From Roseiarcus sp036513315 (GTDB lineage Bacteria; Pseudomonadota; Alphaproteobacteria; Rhizobiales; Beijerinckiaceae), in assembly GCA_036513315.1 (NCBI GenBank), contig DATBZF010000066.1, positions 17,003 through 81,002 on the forward strand: a DNA stretch of 64,000 bases, read 5' to 3'. The position numbers and the translations under genes are program-made. Of the stretch, positions 17,454-26,498 are shown one piece after another (the stretch's first letter is position 1; each line of letters starts with the position of its first letter). Under the pieces are notes generated by a model, which ran no database searches, had not been told where the DNA came from, and worked only from the letters and a program-made list of their open reading frames with translations.

Positions 17454-17596
17454 AGCCACAATCAAACATCCGATTACGGCGGCATTGACCCAGGCGCAAG
17501 GCGGCGGTGGGACGTTTTGGCGCCCAACGTGGCCGCGTTCGGTCGATGTCGGGTTTGGCGCTTGCGGCCTTTAACGGGAGTTCGCCGTCGGTTCGC

Positions 17597-17629
17597 AAAA
17601 AAGGCCCCGCGGCTTTCGCCGTCGGGGCC
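17597..17629 (-). terminator. rho-independent terminator, minus-strand direction
   Basis: On the minus strand the sequence folds as GGCCCCG(A)CGGC, a GAAA tetraloop, GCCGCGGGGCC and then six T residues. It is a near-perfect 11-pair stem with one bulged base. It lies 45 bases after the stop of the small membrane protein gene at 17675-17944 and is its natural terminator. Confidence 0.75.
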
Positions 17630-17674
17630 AATGAGCGCGAGCGGCTGGGGGAAGGGCGTCTCGCGCTAATTTCT

Positions 17675-17944
17675 TCAGGGCGCTTCGATTTCGTATTGTG
17701 TGTCTGCGGCGACGCGCTTGGCCTGGCTGACGAATTTCGGCTGCTGAACCATGGCGATCTTATGAGCAACGGCTGCCTCATAGTCGTGACGCTCAGGCAA
17801 TACCGCGTTCAGACCGACCGCCAGCGCCAGCACAATCGCAACAGCGACCGAGGCGACAAACTGCTGTCGCGCCACCAACTGAATTTCGGCGTGGCTCAGA
17901 TGAAAGTCGCTCGCCTCGTCACCGATGAATTCACTGTTGCCCAT
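17675..17944 (-). CDS. small single-pass membrane protein
   Basis: 89 residues from ATG 17944, chosen because GGAGG lies five bases upstream. The N-terminal 30 residues are acidic and polar. One transmembrane segment (FVASVAVAIVLALAVGLNAV) spans about residues 31-50, and a charged tail follows. The layout suggests a cytoplasmic N-terminus with a periplasmic C-terminal tail, or the reverse. A strong terminator follows at 17597-17629, so it is an independent transcription unit. No family is recognised. Confidence 0.6.
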   Translation of the reverse strand: MGNSEFIGDEASDFHLSHAEIQLVARQQFVASVAVAIVLALAVGLNAVLPERHDYEAAVAHKIAMVQQPKFVSQAKRVAADTQYEIEAP

Positions 17945-18452
17945 ATTGGCCTCCATGCCGCTGATTTTCTTGTCACAACGACTTGCTGCATGGACCCGAT
18001 ATAGGCTGACGCCGGCCTGTCGGCTGTGGCGTTCGCCACCTATCGAACGAGGCGCCGCTCGCCGGTAGCGCGAGCCGGCCAAAACCGAACAGGGCCAGAC
18101 GTCCAGTCTGCGTTAACCACCTTGAGGCGAGTCCCGAAACCAATCGTCTTCCGGAATTCCAAGTGACTCGCTGGCGCACTGACAAGCCGATCCCGCAGAT
18201 ACCGTCGCTCCGCGCCCTCGAGCCGATTGCGGCGGTCGGCATGTTCGGCCTCGACGGCCCGGCGCGCGTCGCGGCAGGCGTCGCGCGCAGCCTTTACCTC
18301 AACAAATTAAGAAAATGGGCCGCGAAGCAGCCGGCGAAGTCGCCTATTGCTCAGCCCGCGATAGATTCCGACGATTGAGAATCTCGGCGATCGCCCCCCG
18401 GCTCGCCTTGTGGAATGTGAGGCGCGCGCGGGTATGTCGCGGTGAGGGGGAC
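17945..18452. other. intergenic region with one doubtful small frame
   Basis: About 500 bases between two minus-strand genes. The only frame worth naming is the plus-strand one at 18163-18378. The rest shows no domain, repeat or RNA gene that I can support. Confidence 0.4.
18163..18378 (+). CDS. doubtful small hypothetical protein, 71 aa
   Basis: The frame reads MTRWRTDKPIPQIPSLRALE and then a mildly hydrophobic, alanine-rich middle (GLDGPARVAAGVARSLYLNK) and a basic C-terminus. Nothing marks it as a known family and no good ribosome site precedes the ATG. It is kept as a possibility because its composition looks protein-like and no other gene occupies the stretch. Confidence 0.25.
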   Translation: MTRWRTDKPIPQIPSLRALEPIAAVGMFGLDGPARVAAGVARSLYLNKLRKWAAKQPAKSPIAQPAIDSDD

Positions 18453-18827
18453 TTATTGTTTGCCTTGCGCCATGCAATCCTTGACGAAAGCCTTCAAATC
18501 GTCGCCGTCCTTGCCTTGCGCCTTGCCTTGTTGGCGGCATTGCAGGCGAGCGGCGACCTTTGGCCGTTGCGCGCCGACGCAATCATTGACCGCCGATTTG
18601 AATTCGTCGCCTTTCAGGCCTTTTGTTCGCGCGTCGGCTCGGCAGCTCGAAATGAGCTCTTTGGCAGAGGGTTTGGCTCCCATCGCCCCTGGCGTCGGCT
18701 CGGCCGCCGGCGCCGCGTCTGGCGGCGGCGCCGCCTGATCCGGCGAAGGACTGGTCGTCTGTGCGAGACCCGGCGTGCAGACAAGCGCAACCGCAAATAA
18801 AGCCGATAAGGCGACTGTCTTCAGCAT
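18453..18827 (-). CDS. exported protein with two PsiF-like cysteine repeats
   Basis: 124 residues from ATG 18827 with GGGGAGG five bases upstream. It has a signal peptide (MLKTVALSALFAVALVCTPG, cut near LAQ), a Pro/Ala-rich linker, then two similar repeats: SCRADARTKGLKGDEFKSAV-NDC and QCRQQGKAQGKDGDDLKAFV-KDC. Each repeat has two cysteines and a K/GxDxxxF/L core as in PsiF-repeat proteins, small periplasmic proteins first noted as phosphate-starvation induced in E. coli. The role is unknown. The linker length is unusual relative to the short E. coli protein. Confidence 0.7.
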   Translation of the reverse strand: MLKTVALSALFAVALVCTPGLAQTTSPSPDQAAPPPDAAPAAEPTPGAMGAKPSAKELISSCRADARTKGLKGDEFKSAVNDCVGAQRPKVAARLQCRQQGKAQGKDGDDLKAFVKDCMAQGKQ

Positions 18828-19152
18828 CGACACCTCCCCGTTGATCCCAGTGGATTTTTCCGACTAACGTCGGCGCCCAACGCATGTTTCTCGATCACCC
18901 TCGCTCTAACCCCGGCTCGTGCGAAATGAAAGCGTCGCCGGCGTCGATCGGATAACAAAGACGCGAGGCCGCCCATCAGCACACTCGGGGGCGGCAACCC
19001 GGCCCTTCGCAAGCGAACTGTTAACCATGCGACGGCGAATCGACAGACGGTCCTGCGAAAACGTCTGCAAAATAACAAAGCACGCGCCGGCGCGAAGCTA
19101 TTCTTAAGCACCTGGCGCCTAGATCGCGGAACATTTGCCTGGAGATTCCGCG
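18828..19152. other. divergent intergenic region, no gene seen
   Basis: About 325 bases between the PsiF-like gene (minus) and the methyltransferase gene (plus). It must carry both promoters. I find no frame with a plausible start and no clear hairpin. Confidence 0.4.
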
Positions 19153-19860
19153 ATGCAAGCCTGGTCGTTGTTCAAGCGCTTGGTGATGAGCGTCTGGTAT
19201 GTCCATGTCAGGACCCTGAACAGGCTTTGGCCATCGATCACTCTCGAGGGCAAACGGCTGACGATATTTCCCGGCGTCTACAAGCCGCTGGAGAACGAGC
19301 CGGCCTGCGCCGAATATTGCCGGGAAGGCGACAGGGTTCTTGATCTCGGTTGCGGCAGCGGCGTCTGCGGCATTTTCTGTGCGCCGAAGGCCCGCGAAGT
19401 CGTCGCCGTGGACATCAGCGCGGCAGCGGTGAGGAATACACAAGAAAATTGGCGGCGGCTCGGGCTCAGCAATGTCACCGTTTTGCAGAGCGACATGTTC
19501 TCGCGCGTCGAGGGCAAGTTTGACCTCATCCTCGCCAATCCGCCTTACATCGCCGCCGACTTCAAGAACGAAGAGGAACAATTCGCCACTTCCACACGCT
19601 ATCTCCCGGCCCTCTTCGCCCAAGCCGGCCAGCGCCTCACCAGCGACGGCCGGCTCCTCGTGCAGTTTCCTATCTGGTTCCGCGCGCGGATTGAAAGACT
19701 TGCCGCGAGCCACGGTCTGCAGGTGGTCGCGGTCCGCCGGCTGCCGCCGAAGTCTCTCAGTCTTTCGCTGCTCAGCCTCGCCTATCTGCAAGTCGGCTTT
19801 CGATCGGCGCATTTCCTCATTCAATTGCCGCCGGCTGAGCGTGTCGCCTTAGCGGCATAA
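19153..19860 (+). CDS. class I SAM-dependent methyltransferase with NPPY motif
   Basis: 235 residues. ATG 19153 (MQAWSLFKRL) is preferred over ATG 19135 because GGAG lies eight bases upstream. Motif I, VLDLGCGSGVCG, and the post-I acidic residue (VAVDIS) define the SAM site. NPPYIAADF is the NPPY motif of methyltransferases acting on planar nitrogen or amide groups, as in HemK/PrmC and RsmC types. The N-terminal 60 residues are not like the PrmC helical domain, so the target (protein, RNA or small molecule) is open. It converges with the Ldh2 gene and has no operon partners. Confidence 0.8.
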   Translation: MQAWSLFKRLVMSVWYVHVRTLNRLWPSITLEGKRLTIFPGVYKPLENEPACAEYCREGDRVLDLGCGSGVCGIFCAPKAREVVAVDISAAAVRNTQENWRRLGLSNVTVLQSDMFSRVEGKFDLILANPPYIAADFKNEEEQFATSTRYLPALFAQAGQRLTSDGRLLVQFPIWFRARIERLAASHGLQVVAVRRLPPKSLSLSLLSLAYLQVGFRSAHFLIQLPPAERVALAA

Positions 19861-19915
19861 GGCGCGTTTGGGCTGATTGACGCCCGGCTGTAGCGCGTCA
19901 AAGGCGAAGTGGATT

Positions 19916-21007
19916 TCAGCCTCTCCAGAGCGCCTGTTCCACCCGGACGCTGTCCAGGCCGACGCCGCGCGCCGCCGCGACGATCGAATCCCAGGTCTCC
20001 CGCGGCAGCGGCACGCCATCGGCAAGGCGCTTGGAGCGCGAGGCGCGTTCGGGCTCGCCGGGCGTCAGGATCGTTTGACCGGGCATGGTTTTGGCCTGTT
20101 TGAACCAGTCGAGATAGCGCGTCGCATCGCCATCGAAGAAATGGGACGGGTCGATACGGCCGGGATCGACATAGAGCGAGAACATGCCGTTGGCGAAACG
20201 GCGGCCGGGTCCCGTCGCGCCGGTGCCGGTGAGCGAGCCGCCGAGCAATTCGCAGATTAGCGCCAGGCCAGAACCCTTGTGCTCGCCGAAGGCGCGGATG
20301 GCGCCCTCACCGAGCCTGGCGTTGCGCGGTCCATCCGGCGTGATCGGGCCATAGAGCGTCGCGGGATCGGTCGAAAGCGCGCCATCGGGACCGACCAGAG
20401 CTCCTTCCGGCAGGGGCTTGCCGCCGCGGCTCGCCACCGCGACCTTGCCTTCGGCGACCAGCGAGGTGGCGAAATCAAGCACGACGGGTTCGGCGTCTTC
20501 GCGCGGAATCGCGACGCAGAAAGGCGCCGTGGACAGGCGCCGTTCAATCCCGCCGAACGGCGCGACGAGGACGGAGCCCGCTACATTGACGAAATGGATC
20601 GAGATCAGCCCGACAGCGGCGGCCGTTTCGGCCCATTCGCCGACGCGCCCGATATGGCCGGCGTTGCGCAAGGATATCGCAGAGAGACCGACGGTCTTGG
20701 CCTTTTCGATGCCGATGGCGACGGCGAGCGGCGCGACGGTCTGGCCAAAGCCAAAGCGGCCGTCGAGGACCGAGAGAACCGGCGTATCGACAATCTGCTC
20801 GATTGTCTGGTTCACAACGATGTCGCCCGAGCGCACCCAATCGACATAGCGCGGCATGCGGATCACGCCATGAGAATCATGGCCGGCCAGATTGGCGCCG
20901 ACGAGCGAGACGGCGACGCGGCGCGCCTCCTCATCGCTGCTGCCGAGACGTTGGAATACTTCGGCGCAAAGATTTGTCAGATTGCCGGCCGGAATTTCGA
21001 TGGTCAT
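19916..21007 (-). CDS. Ldh2 / malate-lactate dehydrogenase family oxidoreductase
   Basis: 363 residues from ATG 21007, which overlaps the stop of the upstream ATPase gene by four bases (ATGA). The family signatures are AGHDSHGVIRMPRY near residue 42, NAGHIGRVGEWAE and GEHKGSGLALICELL. Members reduce 2-keto acids or oxidise 2-hydroxy acids and cyclic imino acids with NAD(P)H (YiaK, DpkA, ureidoglycolate dehydrogenase). As last gene of a Liv-type importer operon it probably acts on the imported compound or its first breakdown product. Confidence 0.88.
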   Translation of the reverse strand: MTIEIPAGNLTNLCAEVFQRLGSSDEEARRVAVSLVGANLAGHDSHGVIRMPRYVDWVRSGDIVVNQTIEQIVDTPVLSVLDGRFGFGQTVAPLAVAIGIEKAKTVGLSAISLRNAGHIGRVGEWAETAAAVGLISIHFVNVAGSVLVAPFGGIERRLSTAPFCVAIPREDAEPVVLDFATSLVAEGKVAVASRGGKPLPEGALVGPDGALSTDPATLYGPITPDGPRNARLGEGAIRAFGEHKGSGLALICELLGGSLTGTGATGPGRRFANGMFSLYVDPGRIDPSHFFDGDATRYLDWFKQAKTMPGQTILTPGEPERASRSKRLADGVPLPRETWDSIVAAARGVGLDSVRVEQALWRG

Positions 21008-21738
21008 GACGATGCTTTCGCTTGGGGGCCGCCGAGATAGGCGTCGCGGATCCGTGCGTCGCTCCATAGGGCGTCGGGTGCGCCGCCCAGCGCCAATCGC
21101 CCGGTCTCGAGGACAAAGCCCCAATCCGCCACTTTCAAGGCCATGCGCGCGTTCTGTTCGACGAGAAGCACGGTCGTTCCGCGTTTGCGGATTTCCTCGA
21201 TGATGCGGAAGACGGCCTGCACGATCACCGGCGCAAGACCCAGCGAGGGTTCGTCGAGCAGCAGCAGGCGGGGCTTGGCCATCAGGCCACGCGCGAGCGC
21301 GACCATCTGCTGCTGGCCGCCCGACAATTTCCAGCCGAGCGCGTCGGCGAACGGGCGGATATCGGGAAAGAGCGCGAACATAGCCTCGGCCTCGCGGCTG
21401 ATCGCGGCGCGCGAGGCTCTGCTGTTGGAAGCGCCGAGCATGATATTCTCCCGCGCCGTCAGGCCGGGGAAAATGCGCCGCCCTTCCGGCACATGCGCGA
21501 TGCCAAGCCGCACGATCGCCTCCGGGCCGAGTCCGGCGATGGATTTGCCGTCATAGACGATCGAGCCCGATTGGGGCGCGAGCAGGCCTGAGATCGCGCG
21601 CAAGCTCGTCGATTTGCCCGCGCCGTTCGAGCCGAGCAGCGTCACGACGCTGCCCTCGTCAATGGCGAACGAGACGCCGCGCAGCGCCTCGATCTCGCCA
21701 TAGCGGACATGAAGATCAGCGACCTCGATCAGCGCCAT
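21004..21738 (-). CDS. livF: branched-chain amino acid-type ABC transporter ATPase, LivF
   Basis: 244 residues with Walker A GSNGAGKST, signature LSGGQQQMVALARGL, Walker B LLLLDEPSLGLAP and the H-loop region replaced by the usual LLVEQN of LivF proteins. It energises import by the adjacent LivH and LivM-LivG permease. ATG 21738 shares one base with the stop of the upstream gene (TGATG), with a GTG one codon earlier as the alternative. It belongs to a minus-strand operon 25587 to 19916. Confidence 0.93.
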   Translation of the reverse strand: MALIEVADLHVRYGEIEALRGVSFAIDEGSVVTLLGSNGAGKSTSLRAISGLLAPQSGSIVYDGKSIAGLGPEAIVRLGIAHVPEGRRIFPGLTARENIMLGASNSRASRAAISREAEAMFALFPDIRPFADALGWKLSGGQQQMVALARGLMAKPRLLLLDEPSLGLAPVIVQAVFRIIEEIRKRGTTVLLVEQNARMALKVADWGFVLETGRLALGGAPDALWSDARIRDAYLGGPQAKASS

Positions 21739-23501
21739 CACCCCACTCCGAGATAAGCGGCGACGACATCGGGATGCTGCAATACCCCGGCAGTGTCGCC
21801 ATCGGCGATGCGGCGACCGAAATTGAGCACGGTCAAGCGCTCAGCAACGCCGGCGACCAGGGTCATGTCATGATCGATGATGAGGATGGTGAGTCCTTGC
21901 GCCGCGATTTTATCGAGAAGATCATGGAGCGACTTCTTCTCGCTCGAATTGAGGCCGGCCGCCGGTTCATCCAACAAAAGCACGGTCGGATTGGCGGCGA
22001 GCGCGCGGGCGATCTCGATCAGCCGTTGATGGCCATAGCTGAAACGCGTGACAACCTCGTCGGCGCGGGCGCCGAGGCCGACGAAATCGAGCGCCGCGCG
22101 AGCGCGCGCCTCGAGCGCCGCGCGCCTGTGTGCGACTTGGACATTGCCGTCGCGCTCCGCGCCGATCACGACGTTTTCGAGCGCGGTCATCGAGCGGAAC
22201 AAGCGGATGTTCTGAAATGTCCGCCCGAGGCCGGCGATGGTGCGTCGATGCGCCGAAAGCGCTGTTACGTCGACGCCATCGACGAGGATGCGTCCAGCGG
22301 TCGGACGGTAGAGGCCCGAGACGACATTGAGCGTCGTCGTCTTGCCGCTGCCATTGGGGCCGATGAGAGCATGGACGGCGCCGCGGCGCACGGTGAAATC
22401 AACGCCGTCAACCGCCTTCAGGCCGCCGAAATATTTGGCGAGGCCGCGCACTTCCAGCGCGGCCGGCGCGCCTGAATCGGCGGGCTTCAGCGCTAATGGC
22501 GCGACCGGCGGCGGCAAAGCCGCGACCGGGCGATGGAACAAACGCGCGATGAACCCCCAAATGCCATCCGACATGAAAACGACTATGAGGATCACGGCGA
22601 GCCCATAGATCGCCAGATAGAGTCCCGGCACGCTTTTGAGGAAGCGCAGCCATTCGGGGATGAGGATGAGCAGGCCAGTGCCGATCGCCGCGCCGACCGG
22701 CGAGCCGATTCCGCCCAGAAGCGCCATCGTCAGCAAGACGATCGAATCGGAAAAGGCGAATTGGTCGGGGCTGATATAGGCGAACCCGCCGGCGAACAAT
22801 CCGCCGCCAAGACCGCCGAGCAGCGCGCAGATGGCGAAAGCGGCGACCTTCGTGCGGTAGACGTCGATGCCGGCGGCGCTCGCGGCGATTTCGTTGTCGC
22901 GCACCGCGCGCATCGCGCGGCCGAGCCGCATATTCGCGAGGCGCCAGACCAGATAGCCCGTGATCGCCAGAATGGCGACGGCAAGCGCCAGATAGGCCTG
23001 GCTCGAAACGAAGAGGTCAGGCCGTTTGATCCCGCTCACCCCGTCGGGCCCGTGGGTGATCCCGATCGCGTTGATCAGCGTGACGGTGAGGATTTGCTGG
23101 AAGGAGATCGTCACCATGGCGAGATAGTGTCCGCCGAGACGCAGCGTCGAAAGGCCGAGCAGGCCGCCCGCGACGAACGCGATCGCCATGCCGCCCGCGA
23201 GGCAGACGAAGAACGGGATATTGTAGTCGGTCGTGCCAAGACCGACCGCATAGGCGCCGAGCGCGAAGAAGCCCGCCTGCGCGAGATTGATCTGCCCGCA
23301 GAGACCGAGCACCACCGACAGGCCGAAGACGGCGATCGCGTAGGTCACCGCCTGCATCAGAATATTGGCGACATAACCATCGGTCTTGACGGTCGCCGCG
23401 CCGGCGACGGCCGCGACGGCCGCGAGCGCATAGAGGCATTGGCCGATCAGCGAACGGGAAAAGCCGGGCGCTCTGTGCGTTGCAACGGGCGCGACGCTCA
23501 T
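21738..23501 (-). CDS. LivM-LivG fusion: permease plus ATPase of a Liv-type importer
   Basis: 587 residues. The first 330 form a LivM-type permease with about nine hydrophobic segments (for example YALAAVAAVAGAA, GGLLGLSTLRLGGHYLAMVT), followed by a short linker and an ABC ATPase from about 348 with Walker A GPNGSGKTT, signature FSYGHQRLIEIARAL and Walker B LLLDEPAAGLN. Fusion of these two subunits occurs in some proteobacteria. The start ATG overlaps the LivH stop by four bases. The binding protein is encoded at the head of the operon. Confidence 0.92.
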   Translation of the reverse strand: MSVAPVATHRAPGFSRSLIGQCLYALAAVAAVAGAATVKTDGYVANILMQAVTYAIAVFGLSVVLGLCGQINLAQAGFFALGAYAVGLGTTDYNIPFFVCLAGGMAIAFVAGGLLGLSTLRLGGHYLAMVTISFQQILTVTLINAIGITHGPDGVSGIKRPDLFVSSQAYLALAVAILAITGYLVWRLANMRLGRAMRAVRDNEIAASAAGIDVYRTKVAAFAICALLGGLGGGLFAGGFAYISPDQFAFSDSIVLLTMALLGGIGSPVGAAIGTGLLILIPEWLRFLKSVPGLYLAIYGLAVILIVVFMSDGIWGFIARLFHRPVAALPPPVAPLALKPADSGAPAALEVRGLAKYFGGLKAVDGVDFTVRRGAVHALIGPNGSGKTTTLNVVSGLYRPTAGRILVDGVDVTALSAHRRTIAGLGRTFQNIRLFRSMTALENVVIGAERDGNVQVAHRRAALEARARAALDFVGLGARADEVVTRFSYGHQRLIEIARALAANPTVLLLDEPAAGLNSSEKKSLHDLLDKIAAQGLTILIIDHDMTLVAGVAERLTVLNFGRRIADGDTAGVLQHPDVVAAYLGVG

Positions 23502-24373
23502 GCCTTCTCCGCGACGCGTTCGCCGAAGAGCCCCTGTGGCCGAAAGGCGAGGAAGAGGATGAGGACCAGGAAGGCGAACGCATCCTTGAATGGAACCGAT
23601 ATATAGGCGGCGCCGAACGTCTCGATTATACCGAGCGCCAGCCCGCCAATGATGGCCCCTGCGACATCGCCGAAGCCGCCGATGATCGTCGCGGCGAAGG
23701 CCTTGAGCGCGATCGTCGAGCCCATCTGGATCGAGACGAACAGCACCGGCGCGACAAGAATGCCGGCGATGCCGCCGAGCACCGCACTATAGACGAAGGT
23801 GATCATGATCATGGTTGCGACGGGAATGCCGAGCAGCGCCGCCATCTCCTTGTCCTGACTGGTCGCCTGCAGTTTCTTGCCGAGCAGGGTGTGTTCGAAG
23901 AACCAATATTGAAAGGCGACGAGCACGATCGTCACCGCGATGATCAGCAGATATTGGCTGTCGAGATAGACGGGCCCGAGTTGAACGCCCGGCGCGTCGA
24001 ACCAGCCGGGCAACACTTGCGGTTGCGGGCCGTAAAGCGCCAGCACCGTATTGGAAAGGAAGATCGAAGCGCCGATTGTTGAGATGATGACTGGCAGGAA
24101 GCTGCGGTTTCGCAAGGGGTAATAGACGCCGAGATTGAAGATCGCACCGAGCAGCGCCATGCCGCCGATGGCGAGGAGGAAAGACAGCCAATAGGGCCAT
24201 CCCAAATCGACCGCGAAGACCACCATCAAATAGGCCGCGACCATCGAGAATTCGCCCTGGGCGAAATTGACGACGCTGGTGGCGCGAAAGATCAGCACAA
24301 AGCCGAGCGCGACCAACGCATAGACGGCGCCGATGCCCAGGCCCGTGAACAGCAATTGCAGGACATTACCCAT
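23498..24373 (-). CDS. livH: Liv-type ABC transporter permease, LivH
   Basis: 291 residues, strongly hydrophobic, with the LivH opening GLGIGAVYALVALGFVLIF, NFAQGEFSMV and the conserved cytoplasmic loop containing DKEMAALLGIPV, followed by GGFGDVAGAIIGGLALG. It forms the channel with the LivM half of the next gene. The gene sits 68 bases below the binding-protein gene and overlaps the next gene by four bases. Confidence 0.92.
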   Translation of the reverse strand: MGNVLQLLFTGLGIGAVYALVALGFVLIFRATSVVNFAQGEFSMVAAYLMVVFAVDLGWPYWLSFLLAIGGMALLGAIFNLGVYYPLRNRSFLPVIISTIGASIFLSNTVLALYGPQPQVLPGWFDAPGVQLGPVYLDSQYLLIIAVTIVLVAFQYWFFEHTLLGKKLQATSQDKEMAALLGIPVATMIMITFVYSAVLGGIAGILVAPVLFVSIQMGSTIALKAFAATIIGGFGDVAGAIIGGLALGIIETFGAAYISVPFKDAFAFLVLILFLAFRPQGLFGERVAEKA

Positions 24374-24441
24374 TTTGCGTCGCCGGTCGGCGCGAGGCGG
24401 CCACTGCCGTGCGGAAGGCGACGCGCATCACGCCCCGCCGC

Positions 24442-25587
24442 TCAATCGGTGAATTCGATATGTTTGTCGAAGACGATCGACCCCTTCTCGTTGCGCACGA
24501 TATTGTAGCCGTGCAGCCCGTCGCCGAATTGGTCGAAATTATATTCGCCCTCCGCGCCCTTGTAGCCCTTGGTCGAGAGGATCGCCGCGCGAATCTTGTC
24601 CGGATCGGTGTCGCCCGCCTTGGCGATGGCGGCGCAGAGAACGCCAATCGCGTCATAGGTCCAGGAACCGTAATTGTCTGGCGGAATATTGGAGACGGCG
24701 CCGTAGAGCCGCGCGAATTCCTTGGCTTCTGGGCTCGAATCCACCGCATAATCGGCGACGCCATAGGTGCCATAGAGCGCCGGGCCGGCGAGCTTGACCG
24801 CGCCGGCGACGACGATCGAGGCCGAACCGACCCAGGGAATCGTCACGCCGAGCTGCCGCAATTGGCGTGCGAAAATCGCGAGGTCATTATCGAAGGTGAA
24901 ATAAGAGCCGATGATCTCGGCGCCCGACGATTTAATCGCCAGCACGACGGGCGTGAAATCCTGGCTCTGGTTCGGGTAACCCTGGTCGATCGCGACATTG
25001 GCGCCGGCCTTGCCGAGCGCCTCGGTCAGCGCCTTGGAGCCGCCGGTCCCGAACGCGTCGGTCGAATGAACGACCGCCCAGCTCTTTTTGCCAAGCGTCT
25101 CCGCGCCATAGGAGGCGATCACGCGGCCGGAATAGCTGTCATTGGGCCGGAAGCGAAACAGCCAGGGATTGCCGAGCTTGGTGAGCGTCGGGTCGGTTCC
25201 GCCGAAACAGACGGGCTTGGCCGTCTTCAATATGTCAGGCGCCATCGCATGGTTCTGAGTCGAGCGGATAGAACCGAGGAAGGCGACAATGTCGGGTTGC
25301 GCCGCGAGTTTCGAAAAGGCAAGCACCGCGCCGGGATTGGTGGTCTGGTCGTCTTCGGTCGCCAGTTCAACCTGCCGCGACAGGATTCCGCCCGCTTTGT
25401 TGACGCGATCGAGCGCGATTTTGGCGCCGGTCAGCGCGTATTTTCCGGAATCGGCGGCGGGCCCGGTGACCGGCAGCACCATGCCGATCCTGAGCGGCGC
25501 GCTTTGCCCGCGAGCGCGGCGCAGGATCGCGGGCATCGCCATGCTAAAGCCAAGTCCGGCCGTCACGGACCGTCTGGTGAAATTCAT
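24442..25587 (-). CDS. Liv-type substrate-binding protein with Tat-like signal
   Basis: 381 residues from ATG 25587, with GGGAGG five bases upstream. The N-terminus MNFTRRSVTAGLGFSMAMPA holds a twin-arginine followed by a hydrophobic core, a Tat-type signal. The mature part (APLRIGMVLPVTGPAADSG) is the type I periplasmic binding fold used for branched-chain amino acids, amides and aromatic acids. It gives the importer its specificity, which cannot be predicted here. It is the first gene of the importer operon ending in Ldh2. The SDR gene upstream ends 87 bases away on the same strand. Confidence 0.9.
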   Translation of the reverse strand: MNFTRRSVTAGLGFSMAMPAILRRARGQSAPLRIGMVLPVTGPAADSGKYALTGAKIALDRVNKAGGILSRQVELATEDDQTTNPGAVLAFSKLAAQPDIVAFLGSIRSTQNHAMAPDILKTAKPVCFGGTDPTLTKLGNPWLFRFRPNDSYSGRVIASYGAETLGKKSWAVVHSTDAFGTGGSKALTEALGKAGANVAIDQGYPNQSQDFTPVVLAIKSSGAEIIGSYFTFDNDLAIFARQLRQLGVTIPWVGSASIVVAGAVKLAGPALYGTYGVADYAVDSSPEAKEFARLYGAVSNIPPDNYGSWTYDAIGVLCAAIAKAGDTDPDKIRAAILSTKGYKGAEGEYNFDQFGDGLHGYNIVRNEKGSIVFDKHIEFTD

Positions 25588-25674
25588 CGGCGCCTCCCGG
25601 GGTGAGCTGCTCTTCGGCAGCGTCGCAGGATTAGACGATGAAAGCGAAAACCTGTCCAGACCGAGCAAGGCGCG

Positions 25675-26436
25675 TCAGCGCAAGCCGCCATCGACGATCA
25701 GACATTGCTTGGTGATCATCGCGCTGTCCGCGGAGGCGAGAAAGAGCGCCGCCCTGGCGATTTCGTCGGCCAGCAGCACGCGATGCAGGCATTGGCGCTC
25801 GACAATCGCTTTAAGATCGCTCTCGCTGATCCACAGCCGTCGCTGGCGTTCGGTGCTGACGGCGCCGGGGGCGATCGCGTTGACGCGAATGTTATCGCCG
25901 CCGAACTCCCTTGCCAGGCTGTTGGTCATGCCGACGATCGCCGCCTTGGCGGTCGCATAGGGCGACATCCGCTGCGCCGCGGCCATCCAGGCTATCGACG
26001 AAAAATTGACGATCGAGCCGCCGCCGAGCTCCCGCATCTGGGGACGGACGGCTTTGGCGGCGAAGAACTGATGTTTGAGGTTAAGGCCCATCGTGCGGTC
26101 CCAGGCCTCTTCCGTCACCTCGTCGACGTCCTGACGCGTGTCGTTGCCTGCATTGTTGACGAGAACGCCGATCGGCCCCAGACGATTGCGGACCTCCGCT
26201 ATCGCCGCCCCGAGCGCGCCAATGTCGAGCAGGTCGCAGGGGATGAAGAGGGGCCGCTTGACGGCTGTGGCGAGACGCGCGACCAAAGCTTGCGATTCAG
26301 CCTCCAATATGTCGACGAAAGCGACCGCGGCCCCTTGCGCGGCGAAGGCCTCGACCAAAGCGGCGCCAATGCCCGAGCCGCCCCCGGTGATGAAAACGAC
26401 GCGGTCCTGCAGGCTGGGGTAGCGGGCGAAAGACAA
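25675..26436 (-). CDS. SDR family oxidoreductase, probable sugar dehydrogenase
   Basis: 253 residues if translated from TTG 26436, which has GAGGAG seven bases upstream and gives SFARYPSLQDRVVFITGGGS; the ATG at 26466 has no ribosome site. The motifs are TGGGSGIG, NNAGND, NFSSIAWMA, YATAKAA and a C-terminal IVDGG. In SDRs of this type (L-rhamnose, L-fucose, L-arabinose or galactose dehydrogenases) the sugar is oxidised to its lactone. Its place directly below the CUT1 sugar importer genes supports this first step, but SDR specificity cannot be read with confidence. Confidence 0.85.
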   Translation of the reverse strand: MSFARYPSLQDRVVFITGGGSGIGAALVEAFAAQGAAVAFVDILEAESQALVARLATAVKRPLFIPCDLLDIGALGAAIAEVRNRLGPIGVLVNNAGNDTRQDVDEVTEEAWDRTMGLNLKHQFFAAKAVRPQMRELGGGSIVNFSSIAWMAAAQRMSPYATAKAAIVGMTNSLAREFGGDNIRVNAIAPGAVSTERQRRLWISESDLKAIVERQCLHRVLLADEIARAALFLASADSAMITKQCLIVDGGLR

Positions 26437-26498
26437 GGAAATTCTCCTCGATCGATAGTGGTTCAAAAAAGGGAGGCGCGGCCTATGGCGCGGACGCT

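Noticed and set aside
22533..23606. 357-residue plus-strand frame rich in Arg, Asp and Glu
   Set aside because: Antisense shadow of the LivM-LivG fusion gene.
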